From Chara braunii (taxonomy: Eukaryota > Streptophyta > Charophyceae > Charales > Characeae): a DNA stretch of 31,490 nucleotides. Where the stretch lies: contig BFEA01000958.1 in assembly GCA_003427395.1 (NCBI GenBank), positions 171,198-202,687 on the forward strand. The letters are read 5' to 3'. A program made the position numbers and the translations under genes. The notes below the pieces were generated by a model that searched no databases, was not told where the DNA came from, and was given only the letters and a program-made list of their open reading frames with translations. Positions 19,481 to 30,866 of this stretch are shown here, in pieces (position 1 is the first letter of the stretch; each line of letters starts with the position of its first letter).

Positions 19481-21100
19481 AGACTAAGTTTAGGGAAACT
19501 TAAGGTTGTTATGGAAAAGAGATGAAGGATGTTTGAGAAAAACATTGTATTTTCGAAATGTCAATTTATTTCTCTTAGTTTTTTTCCTGACTTGCTAAGA
19601 AGGGTTAGTGCGAATAAGGGATTGGTTAGAGAATGAAACAGACTTATCAACCCTCCTCCAAGTCAAGTCAAGATGCACTGTGTTTGACATGTCTCATCTC
19701 AGTTGAAATCACGATGGAAGGGATGGGGGTGAGGGACGCTCCATAAATTGAGACCAGGTTTCACTTTATAGAAAAAAGTTTGGATCATAAACTACCCACT
19801 AAAGTAGAAATTGTATTCTTGAAGTCCACATTGAAAGTGATGATCGCGCTTGGAGAGAAGAGGAAGGTTCGACTTCATGATTATAAACTTAAAAAGTGTT
19901 GTTGAGACTCCTCTCCAGGGTTGTTTGAAAGGTTTGTTGGTTTTTGAAAAAAAGTTAGGGTACCGACACTACCCTCGTAGCGATTAGTTTCATCCTTGGG
20001 GTAGCGTCGACATCATTCCCTCCCCCCTCTCATTCTTCTTTGCTTTACGATTTTGCTAATCCTTCTCTTTGTCCCTCTTACCTTTCTGTCTCCTTTCCCC
20101 AGTTTAATGAATTGTCATTTGACCTTCTAAAAATCCTCAATTTTGTGTGGTTTATGTTTTAGCTTGACTTTGTTTACTTGTCAAATTGAACCCATTAACG
20201 AGATTATCGATATCTGACTCGAGATCATAGGTTGAGTGTCTCTCATGAAACTCGTAATTCATTTTTGATTCTCGAGTAGCTAAGCTCGCCCAGTTTATTC
20301 CTCTTCGTGCTTTCGATTAATTTTGATCGTTATTTTAAAGTTTTTTTCGTTTTCGGCCTCAGATTCATCTATCACTCACTTATTTTGGCTTGAAGCCTTT
20401 GGTCTTCTACCTTTGAATTCCGTGTTTTTGCCTCAACCTATTTTGATCCCACTTAACTCTGTATTTCCGTCCTTTAAGAAAACTTAAATGAATATCACTT
20501 TGGTTATTTTTGTCTTTAGTATTGAATCGATGTCGTAGAATGAGTGTTTTATGGATTATAATACCATTTTTTTCCTCCCATTTCCTTTATAAAAAAGAGA
20601 AAATCTTTAACCAATTGTCAATTTTTTTGCTGATCAATCTATAATCATATTTTCGGTTCTCTTTGTTATACATTTTTCCCTTGCCTTAGGCTATTGAAAA
20701 ACACATATATTGTAAATTTCTCCTTTAAGAATAAAATATAATAAGGAGATTTGTAGTTTGGCTCATTCAAATTTATCATGCATTTTCATAAATAACTAGT
20801 TATGCTTCAGATCCTGCTTTATAATTCTCCTCAATCAAATGAACTTGTTAAAAAATAAAATAAAAAAATAGGTATGTTGCACCGTGGCTACACGTGTGGG
20901 GTGGTCGGGCGAGCGTTGAGCGGGAGACTGGGATCATCGCTGGGGAGAAATGGCGGCGTAGTACCAGTAAACAACGGATATAATTTCAAAGGACCTCAAT
21001 CACAGCATGCTCGTTAAGTGACAAATGTCTACAAAAGGGAAGAAAACCTAGTGGGAGGGTGAGCTGCTGCGCAACGAATGTGTGGACGCTTGACTGTATG
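19481..21100. other. AT-rich spacer with a possible retroelement trace
   Basis: Near 19650-19710 a plus frame reads NRLINPPPSQVKSRCTVFDM then SHLS, faintly like the HPVFHVSLLK motif after integrase in chromovirus-type elements. The match is too weak to call. From 19990 to 20870 the sequence is T-rich and stop-dense in all frames. Nothing else is seen. Confidence 0.3.
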
Positions 21101-21102
21101 GA

Positions 21103-21965
21103 TCAACTTTCAGCACGACTCATAGCAGACATGACCATCTGCAAACAATCGTTAGGGATGGTTATCTCATCATTCAGGTGAAAGCGGATGACCTCCATCA
21201 AATCGATATCCTTAAGGGAAGTCCAGATAATAAGGTTGATCTCAACGATGACATCGTTGCAATTATAATAGAGTGCATTGTAGCACCGAGAGAGTGAGAC
21301 CCTATGCAGAGCCGAGTGACGAAAACGACCAGGGAACGTTGAGTGGTGCTGGGTGGTGTTATGAAACTGAGTGAGATGGGAAGGTTGCTGAGAGGACAAG
21401 AGATAGTCAAAGCGATCATGCAGTTTGTGATATTAACGTGTGGCTTTGTAAGTCTGCTCTAGTGAGGCGACCAAACACCTCCATAACTCCGAACAATTAT
21501 GAACCAAAATACTTGTTGTAAAGCGATTAATGAGGATGACCTCAGGGAGGAATGCCACATCGCATGCGAAGCGAGTGTCCTGCAAGACCACGATATGATG
21601 CTTAAGGGTAGCGGATCCGCCAACCCTGGACGACCAGGCCCCGAGTAAATCACTCTATGACGCCCGTAGCGTCATGCCGAGTGCCAAAGCGTTCCTAGAA
21701 AAACACTATGAAGTTGTCGAAGGTGGTGAGCGGTGGGAATAATAGTTCTCCCACACAAAATGGGAACCACCTGGAGATGTGTTTGCATATGGTCGTTGGA
21801 CAAACGTGTATTTGAACAATGTTCGCAGTTGTATGTTGGGAGTGAACAAGTCTCACATGACGAGGTAACGTCTGCATTGTAATACCGGGTCAACCATGAC
21901 AAAAAGCGACCCGTTGGAAATACTAATATCCACATGTAGCTCCATTGCCCATCATGTCCCACCAC
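21103..21965 (-). pseudogene. Decayed coding-like stretch, family unknown
   Basis: Successive minus-strand frames have protein-like composition: 21965-21672 (MVGHDGQWSYMWILVFPTGR, then ADVTSSCETCSLPTYNCEHC), about 21640-21430 (SDLLGAWSSRVGGSATLKHH, then FACDVAFLPEVILINRFTTS and CSELWRCLVASLEQTYKATR) and 21399-21103 (YNCNDVIVEINLIIWTSLKD, then DIDLMEVIRFHLNDEITIPN). Several cysteines are in the first piece. Frameshifts are needed near 21660 and 21410. No domain was recognised. It may belong with the similarly decayed stretch at 22269-23250 on the same strand as one old element or gene. Confidence 0.35.
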
Positions 21966-22268
21966 TTATCACCCCTATTTGCAACATCGCTGCCACAAAT
22001 GAACGATCTAAACACAAATCCTGAAAAACAAAAAGGATACACACCAAATTTAAATGAGTATTTCAAATCGTCTTAAAAGACAACCACTTCATTTCCCTCA
22101 CCTACATCATTCCTATCTCAGCGACGTAGACAATGTTCAGAGAAGTTTCGACATCAAGGTCCTAGTACAGACCACTTCTTTTGGCATCACTATCCATTCT
22201 TGGGATATTGATATGCAGTTATGAAGTCCTGTCAATTCCCGACACTCAAACCGAAACTGCGGAGGATG

Positions 22269-23250
22269 TTAAAGTTGGATATATGATAGGGCACATTGAT
22301 AAAGAGTTGGAAACATACAAATCTCACAACAAACAATATAACGCATCATTCTCCCATTCAAAAGTTTGTTCAAACTTGCGTGGATGTTGAAATTTTTCCA
22401 TATTTTTTCTGTTGAACTTGGTTGTGAGTACGTCCTTCCAGTGATCGCAATGAGTAACGTCAACGTTAATTAGCGCATGACTATCCGCCATCATCTATAA
22501 ACCCTTATAATGCCATGATACTTGGGGATGTCCGCCATGCGCACAAGGGGCGGTCCACTATACTGATTGTGAAGGAATATAGGCTGGGGTGACTGCACCT
22601 CGGCTATAAAGCTTTGAGACGGTGTAGGTGAAGCGGGAGGGAAGAGTTGTGGACCGTGACGGTCACTACTTGTGGAGGCATTAACAAAGGTGGTCGTACT
22701 GGTCGGAAGCAGGTGTAAAGCAGTGGTAAGGTAGGAAAGGAGAGAATGTGAAGCAAGTGGAGAGAAACGAGCCTGCATGATAGGTGTTAGAGGGGTTGTA
22801 GAAGAAAAGAAGTATGGTGTGCAGCCTGCAAGGGGTGATGCTAAAGGAGAGTAAGGATTTGTGCATGAGCCTGCAAAATAGTGACCTTGCATGTAAGGAT
22901 TCGTGCCTGAGCCTGCACAATAGTGACCTGCAGTAACAATCTGTGCCTAAGCCTACACAATAGTGACCTGCGAGTAAGGATATGTGCCTAAGCCTACGCA
23001 ATAGTGACCTGCAAGTTAGCTACTCGCTAGGTGCTCAAGGTCGGAGACCGTATTAAATAGGAACATGAATCCCGAACTGGTAGATGCTCGTGTGTAAGGA
23101 CTGTGGTGATGGGGCAAGAGACATGATCGCTAATGCCGCCTTAGATGCAGGAAGCATAGCAGCGGCACGGATAGGGGCACTTAAGACCGACGAAAGTGTT
23201 GAGCTAGACAAGGTGGTCTAGGCGGGGGGACAATAATCACCACTACAGAG
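22269..23250 (-). pseudogene. Decayed Ser/Thr/Pro-rich coding-like stretch
   Basis: The longest open part (22892-22491, 133 codons) starts in a tandem repeat encoding GHYFAGSCTNPY-like units. It continues as a Ser/Thr/Pro-rich region (HGPQLFPPASPTPSQSFIAE) to PPLVRMADIPKYHGIIRVYR. Beyond a stop and shift comes LTLLIAITGRTYSQPSSTEK. Upstream (23250-23020) another frame reads SSSTLSSVLSAPIRAAAMLP. The low-complexity N-terminal part followed by a more ordered segment resembles some retroelement Gag proteins, but no gag domain can be shown. Host-gene origin is possible. Confidence 0.35.
22851..23014. repeat. Four-unit tandem repeat of 40-42 bp
   Basis: Units begin GTAAGGAT or GTAACAAT at 22851, 22893, 22933 and 22974. 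Each contains GTGCCT(A/G)AGCCT, then AATAGTGACCT. Lengths of 42, 40, 41 and 41 shift the reading frame from unit to unit. On the minus strand the unit encodes GHYCAGSGTNPY-type peptides in the first two units and stops in the others. Confidence 0.85.
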
Positions 23251-24195
23251 GGCAACTATTGGGTCTGAGGACAGAAAGGAGACCCGTGGTCGAAAATGGA
23301 TTGGCTAATGAGTGGGGGGGGCAGGTTGATGAACGAGAAGAAAAAGAGAGGTACTGGGAGAAATAGGACGTAGACAGGATGAGAAAGAAAAAGAGAGAGA
23401 ATCTTTGAGCCCATCATAGGGATAAGATAATCATGCAAGAGTCTGACAACACTCCTTCCTTACCCGCAACCTCCCAATGAAAATGCGATGATGATTGTTG
23501 GCTACACGTTAAAAAAAGAGAACTGCTTGACTGCAGTGTCTTCACTCCACACTGTCCATAGGCATTATGTTATTGAATACAATACCTCACAACCCCTACA
23601 TAGCACTAGAGACTGCGCAAATAGCACACTCCGCAGACACAGAGAGGGATAGAAAAGGGAAGGGGGCTGTGCAGAGGATTGACCGACATGGCAGCAAGCA
23701 CACTAATGCATAAATTGCGCTTGGACATATGGCGCACACTCTATGTCGCAAGCGTAACCACGGCGAGTCCACTTGTTCTCCCTAAAACATCTAGCGATCG
23801 AACCTTGATTATTGCACTGGTCGATGGCATTGCAAGTCTAGAGGTGGTGGGATGTAGCTTGGTTCCTCCTCACAAACGATCGTTTCCCGTATGATGTTAG
23901 GCTGATCCTACTGGGGCCTAACTGGATTGCACCGAAAAAATGGAGCCCGTTCCAAACAATCTTCTTCAAATACATCCGGCTCCACATACAATGGTAACCT
24001 TGAAGGCAAGATGCTCATTTGAAAGGCAAGAATTCACCTTTGCGTACCTTCAAGCGACAGTAGAAACAAACAAAGCCTTTTATACTAGAACGCACACAGC
24101 TTGGAGGCATCTAAAGGAGGAACTACAATCAACCAGCAACAAGCAAACGAATGGCAGTCACTTCCTTCAGACAAAAAACAACAGACCCCCAACAA
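23251..24195. other. Unassigned region with short open frames
   Basis: Plus frames at 23679-23894 and 23940-24206 (MEPVPNNLLQIHPAPHTMVT, then FERQEFTFAYLQATVETNKA) are open but unrecognised. Purine-rich AGAGAG stretches occur at 23330-23400. No gene is called. Confidence 0.3.
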
Positions 24196-24284
24196 AGAAT
24201 TTGTAAACTAGCAAATGATGGTATCACATGGAAAAATTGGCGACTATCAGAGTTAGAATTTGTAAACTAGCAGATGATGGTATC
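24196..24284. repeat. Short direct repeat, 30 bp, period 59
   Basis: AGAATTTGTAAACTAGCA followed by A or G and then ATGATGGTATC occurs at 24196-24225 and again at 24255-24284, with one mismatch. Confidence 0.85.
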
Positions 24285-24640
24285 CCTCGCTCCCTCGTCC
24301 ACGTAAATGCGATCCCTCCCGCCCCCCTACCAACCTCCCGTGCCATTTGTCCCCCCCCCCTTTTACTCCCAGCTCTCATTTGATGCTTCCCTAGTCTCCC
24401 ATACCTGCGCGACCTCCCCTGCCATCCTCCCCCTTTCCTGCCATGCCTATCCCTCCCACCTCACCCTCTCAACCTCTTACCCCCTCCCTACCTCCTCAAC
24501 CAACCTCCTCTCCCCTTCCACTGACTGGTCCTTCTCCTACATTTTGTCGACCCCCTTTACCAACCTGATCCGCACCTCTAAAACCCCATCCTCCCCCTAC
24601 ACCACACTCTAGAATTCTACAATAACCTTCCCCCAATCAG
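24285..24640. other. C-rich pyrimidine tract
   Basis: This part of the plus strand is nearly free of purine runs (CTCCC, CCTCC, C11 near 24350). The open frame at 24307-24612 (Ser/Pro/Leu-rich) exists because stop codons need purines; it is not a gene. It resembles the larger tract at 28285-29440. Confidence 0.6.
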
Positions 24641-25910
24641 CCCTTGCTGGTTTTAATTGGTTGCCTTCGAGCAAGCACATGTGATCTCCAATTCCAAGGA
24701 AGACTGAACATTCAATGTGAAAGTACTTGGAAGCAGGTCGGAGAAGGGTTGGTAAAGAATGAGGAATAAGGTTAAAATGTTCCATCACAACTAAAATGTT
24801 GTAGCATGAATGCCAATTACAAATAGCTTACTCACCAATGGGAATAATTCAACTACCATCTTCACCCGAATATAATGTACGGTCATTATAGCTTTATATG
24901 GGGTATCTTTCTGTCAAAATACTGCAATAATAACCATACGTTGTATTTAGGTCAAGAAGGTAGTTGGCCATACATACATTACAGGGAATATTGTAAGCAA
25001 TAGGACAAAAAACTGGCAAACCCCATCACCACACCCAATGCATTCACCCTCTATTAGTCCAACTTTCACTTCCCAAACAGAACTGTATATAGTATCTATA
25101 AGGGAGAGCAAGAATATCGCGGTTATAAGAATAAACTAGCAGAAAGTGACAAGATACAATAAGAAATATCATGTTGGGTGAAGGGAAGGGGCAAGGATCT
25201 GCCAAGTGGAGTCCGGCCGACAATGCATGTAATGCTTTGTAAGAGGCGTTGGGCCACTTCACAGCAGGTGAAGCTCCCCCATCTATAGAATGGAGTCATC
25301 TGATAGGGTTCCTGCTTCTCGAGGATGCTCTTATCACCTCAAGTAGTCAGCTCCAAATGACATTTGACTCAAAAAAAAAATAAAAAAAATTGTGTTTTAT
25401 ATTAGGTTTCAATTGTGGTTTAATAACGGTTTGTTATTTACTGGATGTAAATGGAAAAGAAATTATAAAGCTTGGGATGAAAAAAGACATTAAGAGAAGA
25501 TGAAAATTCAGTATTCACGAACAACAACAAAAGTCTAATTTAGACGCACAAAGTTTAAAGAATAAACTACTTGAATTTGTATCACATAGATGGATTGGTT
25601 TAGAATAAGAGGTAAATTGGTGTGAGACACAAACTTATGCAATGCTCATATCTCAAACTTCTATGAACAGTAAGGAGAGGAACTAGCGGGTTACACCCTT
25701 ATCTTGTAAACGAACGCTAGTAACATCCCTGCACTTCATATGAACAGAGGTTACACTCGATTACACCCTGTACAATATATATGCAAGGTTTGTGTCTCAT
25801 TACATGTTGTACAATATAAACAAAGAGTCCTGATTTCTCCTTGCAAGGCATATTACCACAAGTTGTGATCTAAAGTTATTCAAATAGACTTCGATTAAAC
25901 TTCTTGTTTG
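24641..25910. other. AT-rich spacer, nothing recognised
   Basis: Stops are dense in all frames. Around 25730-25830 short phrases such as TTACACYCTG-TACAATATA recur imperfectly (for example CCCTGTACAATATA and TGTTGTACAATATAA), suggesting a worn tandem repeat. A run of A follows 25370. Confidence 0.35.
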
Positions 25911-25980
25911 CCAATTTATTTATATATTTATTTATTTATTTAGTTAGTTAGTTAGTTATTAACTTATTTATTTATGTATC
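25911..25980. repeat. Compound (TTTA)n/(GTTA)n microsatellite
   Basis: Repeated TTTA tetranucleotides change into AGTT units (TTAGTTAGTTAGTTAGTTA near 25940) and back to TTTA. Confidence 0.9.
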
Positions 25981-26981
25981 TGTATTTTTAACTCTATTTG
26001 ACCAGATCGAATACAGATTTGGGCCTTACCTTCATTGTTGCAGCACTTGTGCTATGTACAAACAGAGTTGTTATTGATCTTACCATATAAAGTGTACAAT
26101 CAGAGTTTGTTGTCTGTAGCACCCTGTGTTATATACAAACGAAGGTTGCGCATCACAACACTCCGTGTAGTATTTCGGCGGGGACTTTCGCAAGTGATAT
26201 TGTGTGCAATATTCAAATGGTGGTGGTTATGATTGACACCTTGCATAATAATTTATTGTGGACGTCGTGAATGATATTTTTTTCTAGTAACATAGTGTGA
26301 ACATTGTGAGCAATATAATAGTATGATGATAAAAAACAACGGAGTTTTATGTAGAGATTACCATAGTAATCAGACACTCTGCCACTAACTGAACAATTAT
26401 TTCGAACCGTAATCTATGTTTTCAACGAGGTTGTCAATTTTCAAAGTATATTTAATTTATTTTAATTCATTTGATTCCCTGCTCATGCAGAAAAGGTTGA
26501 GGACCCTCTTGGGTACCGTGCAGCCAGTGTCTCTGATATGGGGTTCAAATGAGAAGTTTTTTTTTTTGTATTAAGCCAACTGACACCCAATTCGGTGTCA
26601 TTCTTAAGAGAACCGCTTCAAGTCATACTCTATCCTCAAACATCTCTACGGAGAGTTTTAGCATTAGAATGTTAGTTGAGAGGCTCAGTAGGAGATTGTT
26701 TGTTGAAAGACTTAGTAGCAGAGCGTTTGCAGAAAGTCTTAGCAACAATCATAAGCAACTAGTTTTGTATCGTGAATCCTTTATTGCACATGATCGAAGG
26801 TAGAATATTTGCATGAGGTTGGACCGCACTAGACATTTGGCCGCTTGCAACTAGGACTCCATGAGCAAGGAATTCTCTCGGAATGAGTCAATTGTGGCAA
26901 GCAACTGGTAGCCTGACTCCCACAACAATCTCCATTGTATCTCGATACTGAAAGACAAATGCAATTTTTGTTCTTCAGTAA
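25981..26981. other. Spacer with a short 27-bp coding-phase repeat
   Basis: It is mostly AT-rich and stop-dense. A plus frame at 26549-26803 includes a nine-residue imperfect repeat (ERLSRRLFV, ERLSSRAFA, ESLSNNHKQ at about 26681-26760), that is, a 27-bp repeat of three units. No family is recognised and the frame lacks a clear start context. Confidence 0.35.
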
Positions 26982-27176
26982 ATGAAATCAAAAACTACTG
27001 CAGACGAAGGGGGAAGAAAAATCGTGGCAAGCAAAGATACTCTTATGATAACTTGCACTCTTTACCAAGACAAAACAAAAGGTTGGGAAGACAAAGTCTT
27101 TGAGGATGCCATGTTCAATGTGAAAATGATGAGGGGGGAAGGTCTTTTAGAAAATGAAAAATCAGAGTTTCATTGA
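26982..27176 (+). CDS. Small hypothetical ORF, charged
   Basis: It starts with ATG after CAGTAA and reads MKSKTTADEGGRKIVASKDT, later KGWEDKVFEDAMFNVKMMRG, and ends EFH-stop, 64 codons. The composition is balanced and hydrophilic, unlike the surrounding AT-rich spacer frames. No motif is recognised. Another coding-like stretch begins 270 bases downstream on the same strand, so both could be exons of one gene; there is no direct proof. Confidence 0.25.
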   Translation: MKSKTTADEGGRKIVASKDTLMITCTLYQDKTKGWEDKVFEDAMFNVKMMRGEGLLENEKSEFH

Positions 27177-27448
27177 ATATGTATTTCAATTTTACCGACC
27201 TGAAGAGAAATTACACACCACTGCCTTCATCCATGGAAACTCTCGACCATATTAGGGAGATTATTGGAAACCAACATTGAATTATCAATTTATCATGACA
27301 ATCGTCAACGAAGTCTAGTCCAATCATCTCAACTCAAAGAATTTATTAAGATAGGATTGCTTTGTTAAGATCAAATAATATCACCGAAGAGAGTGAAGTA
27401 AACTGATCTATGTTTTGAAGAAGAAGAAATTAGAAAGAAAAACGTCAT

Positions 27449-27777
27449 ATGTGTGATAGTTCCTACTGGGGAGATTTTGCAAAGAAGTACATTTCTCCTA
27501 TCGACACCGACATTGAGGCACTAACAAAACCGTCTGGGTTTGACAATCTTAGTAGAGGCATCTTCCCTAGACCTTACATTCCTTCGGCGTGGGAGGACTG
27601 TTTTGCATGGACAGACATTAAGATCCTTGCTTTTAACTAATCATTCTCATATCTCGATTGTTTCAGATGGGATGAATTCATTCATAAGCCACCACTTCAA
27701 GAGGTGTGGAGACATGATGTTAAACGTTTAGGGAGATTGAGATCGATGAGGAGACTGAAAGGGAGGAATGAGAGTTG
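27449..27777 (+). pseudogene. Hypothetical ORF with one internal stop or small intron
   Basis: The frame starts MCDSSYWGDFAKKYISPIDT and continues PSGFDNLSRGIFPRPYIPSA and WEDCFAWTDIKIL. A TAA at 27638-27640 interrupts it. The same frame resumes as SFSYLDCFRWDEFIHKPPLQ and EVWRHDVKRLGRLRSMRRLK and ends with TGA at 27775-27777. The interruption is followed by TTTTAACTAAT and CTCGATTGTTTCAG, a good branch-point and acceptor pair, so a short intron removing the stop is an alternative to a broken gene. The basic C-terminus is notable. No family was recognised. Confidence 0.35.
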
Positions 27778-28284
27778 AAAATAACAACGCTAACCATCTT
27801 ATTAGTTTTGTACTCCTGGAATTATTGTGAGCCCTCACCTTCACTCATTCATCTTATATTTGCCTTAAGTCGGTCAGTCTTGATTTGTCTTCATTTACAA
27901 TGCTTGATATTTTGTTCTTTGTTGATTATGTCACAATTCACAAATTTCCCTAATTGTTAATCACGATATGCATTTGATGAGTTTAATTTTATATTTATTA
28001 TTTGCACGATCATTGTTGTTCCAAACCAATTAATTGAACGTTTCAAAGATCGAGGTCTGACAAAGATCGTAATTGAAGGGTCTCACTCGAGGCCAGACGC
28101 ACACAACATAAAGGGATTTGAAATCATTGTTTGTTTCCTGCAAAACTTCTAAAAAATCCTACGTGACAGCTTGCTAGATTTCGGTCGTAAAAAATAGTCA
28201 GACTGAAAAAAGTGTGACACTGTTTGTTGTGCAGCAAGCCATCCTCCTATTTGGTTTTCTCCCCCCTGGAGAACATTTGTCACT
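27778..28284. other. Spacer, nothing recognised
   Basis: AT-rich with scattered stops. The minus strand towards 28284 has short readable pieces (SKLSRRIF, GGWLAAQQTVSHFF) that may extend the minus-strand frame of the next feature, but no domain is identified. Confidence 0.3.
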
Positions 28285-29440
28285 GTGACGTCATTTACAA
28301 CTTCGTCTTACCTCCACACCACACTCACGCCTCTGATTGTCCTCATTAAGATCTCAATTCTTTCACATTTGAGGTTAACCGCCAAAAGTCTCCTCCTCAT
28401 CGCTCTCCTCACAGCTCTCAAACCCTCTACCCCACCGGCTGATAGTTTCATTGGCCCCGACTCCAGAGCCGCTGACATTGAGGCTGATGTGCTCTTGTAT
28501 CCGAACATACAGCGTGTGGAAAGAAAACGAAAAAAAAAAATCATCCTCCCCCCGTTCGTTAACCTCCTCCTATCGCTCAGCGTCCTCGCCAGCCGCCTCG
28601 TCCTCTTGTTCGCCATCCTCCTCCTCCCGCTCGTCATCTGGCCCCTTCCTCTCCTCCTTCAGCTCGTCCTCGGGCCCCTATCGCTCGTCTTTTGGCCCCT
28701 CCCTGGCCCCTTCTCTCGTTCCTCCTCCCACTCATCTTGCTCCCCCTCCGAGTCGTCTTCCACTCGTTCCTCCTCTTCCTCCCATTTCTCCTCCTCCCAC
28801 ACATTGTCCTTCCCCTCCTTGTCGCATCCCTCCTCCTGTCACTCCTCTTGCACCTCCTTTCCCTCGTCGTTTTCCCCCTCCTCCTTTCACTCCTCGTCCT
28901 GCCACTCACCGAGTTTTTCCGCTTATCGTCCTCTTGTTCGTCATCTTCCCTCTCCTCCCTCCTCCTGCTGATCATCTTGCCCTTCCCCCTCTCGCTTCTC
29001 TAGGTGCTCCTCCTTCCATTCGCTGTCCTCCTCCTTCAGCTCATTATCTCGAACTCCTCCTTCTCCTACTGCTTATCGTCATCTTGTCCTTGTCGTGTTC
29101 CTCTCTCCCTCCTTTCCTCCTCCCGTTCGTCAGCCTCGTCCTCCCACTTATCATCCTTCCCTCCTTCTCCATTGTCCTCCTGCTTCCCGCTCATTGTTCC
29201 CCCCTTTCTCTTCCCGTCACTGGTTGTCCTCCCCTTCGTCCTCCCTCCCTTCCTCTTCCCCCGCCTCATCCTGCCCTTGACCCCCCTACCGCTCTTTGCG
29301 CTCCTCATCCCTACCCCTCCTCCTCCCGCTCCTACTCCTGGTGCTCCTCCTCGTGGTCAATATCCTCCTTTTCCCACCAACACTGCATCACATGCCACAT
29401 CCTCTCTTTGAAGATCGTGAGTTCGTTTAGTCCCCGTTAA
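28285..29440. other. 1.1-kb pyrimidine-rich plus strand (purine-rich minus strand)
   Basis: From about 28545 to 29390 the plus strand is made almost wholly of CTC, TCC, CTT and CGT blocks. Overlapping open frames therefore exist in all three plus phases (for example 28285-28971, 28451-29440, 28692-29003). They encode L/P/S-rich or R/S-rich low complexity and are taken as composition artefacts. Proline-alanine and Arg-Glu-Asp-rich repeats appear depending on strand. On the minus strand 28637-28308 is less repetitive (GRMIFFFRFLSTRCMFGYKS, then VEGLRAVRRAMRRRLLAVNL), so a minus-strand charged protein cannot be excluded. Such mirror-like tracts can form triplex DNA. Confidence 0.6.
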
Positions 29441-29510
29441 CCATTAGTGTGCCTTTCATGATCATGTCGTGTTGCAGCACACCCTTCCAAGCACATCGGG
29501 TGAGCTAGTC

Positions 29511-30101
29511 ATCCTTGACCATTCTACTTCCCATGTCGGATGACCGCCCCTCTATCGTTACTCCGCTCAAACAACCGTCAATGCAAAAACCATCTCATCA
29601 AAGCACGATGATCATCGATGTCCCCTATGCTACTTCACCCGTTTTATCACTGCCCCTCCACCATTACTCCACATGCATGGTGACGTCTCATCCACACATA
29701 TGTCAACTTCTCCCCTTGGTAACATACCTTGATGAAGATTCCCGTTTCGATATTTCTCAGCAGGCCATCTATTTCGAAACAGAGACATCCTTGACCATTT
29801 TACTTCCCATGTCGGATGACCGTCCCTCTATCGTTACTCCGCTCAAACAACCGTCAATGCAAAAGCCATCTTATCACAATCGTTGGCATGACATTGATGT
29901 CCCTCCATTACGCTTCAAAGCATGATGATCATCGATGTCACCCATGCTACTTCACCCGTTCTAACACTGCCCCTCCACCATTACTCCACATGCATGGTGA
30001 CGTCTCACCCACACGTATGTCAACTTCTCCCTGCTAGCATACCTTGATGAAGATTCCCGTTTCGATATTTCTCAGCAGCCCATCTATTTCGAAACAGAGA
30101 C
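29511..30101. repeat. Two-copy tandem duplication, 276 and 315 bp
   Basis: Copy A (29511-29786) and copy B (29787-30101) both start ATCCTTGACCATT and end CATCTATTTCGAAACAGAGAC. They match nearly base for base (CCCATGTCGGATGACCG, CTCCGCTCAAACAACCGTCA, GTGACGTCTCA). Copy B has about 39 extra bases near 29875-29915 (CAATCGTTGGCATGACATTG...). The plus frame (MTILLPMSDDRPSIVTPLKQ) repeats across both copies but breaks at the extra segment. Function unknown. Confidence 0.9.
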
Positions 30102-30866
30102 TAGATAAAATAAAAAACGATGTGTACATCATGTATCGGGACGTACAAATGGCATGAGACAAAAAAAAAAATTGCACCGTAGGACGACGCGCTTCCATAC
30201 ACACCCGACATAAAAAAATCTTCGGCCGCCCCACTAAAAAAAAAAAAAAAAACTTTGGTGATTCTGGAAAGGGCCACGCCCCACTGGTACCACCTCCCAT
30301 TCCGCTTTTTGTAGGGGCCATGTGAAGCGTTATGCGAGGATCACTATTTTCTTTAGGTTTATAATGGATTTCCCACAATATTGTCAGATCGGAGACAACC
30401 TACCTTGCTGCTTTTATTGAGATCTGGATACCACCCAATCCGACATTGGCAAACAACGATACAAGATCTGTCATTGCAATGCTCTATGCGCTGTGGGCAT
30501 GATTTCAGAGTATAAGGACCATGTGATGTCTATTATTGATTCCTAAATTAACAGTAAAGCCCTTAGCAACTTACATCTGTCACCGTCGCCACACACTTCT
30601 TCTATTTGGCATAATTGATGGTTTCTTTCACCACTACGATGATATTCTATATATTTATTTGAGCCATGAAACTGGACCAATACGGGAAAATAAGGACGGT
30701 TCAAGAAAAATAGTATGTGTTTGGATATGACGTTTGTCACAATCTTGCAGGGTACTGAAAAGAAAAGGATATGATGATAATTTATGATTTCAATTTCACC
30801 ACCTTTCCTTTATAGGAGTGTGGTGACACTCTCGCTAATGAGACGCCCCAATTATTCCTCTTGTAA
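30102..30866. other. Spacer, nothing recognised
   Basis: Poly-A runs occur at about 30161-30171 and 30236-30252. Weak open frames lie at 30034-30378 (minus) and 30536-30730 (plus), with no recognised motif. Confidence 0.4.

Noticed and set aside
19650-19715. Chromodomain-type integrase end (PPSQVK...FDMSHL)
   Set aside because: The resemblance covers about 12 residues only, with no core, RNase H or LTR around it.
22851-23014. CRISPR-like array
   Set aside because: The units are contiguous with no unique spacers and are imperfect, and the sequence is eukaryotic; it is a minisatellite.
28451-29440. 329-codon plus-strand open frame
   Set aside because: The strand is almost free of purines, so stop codons are rare in all three phases. 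The product is Leu/Pro/Ser low complexity with no domain.
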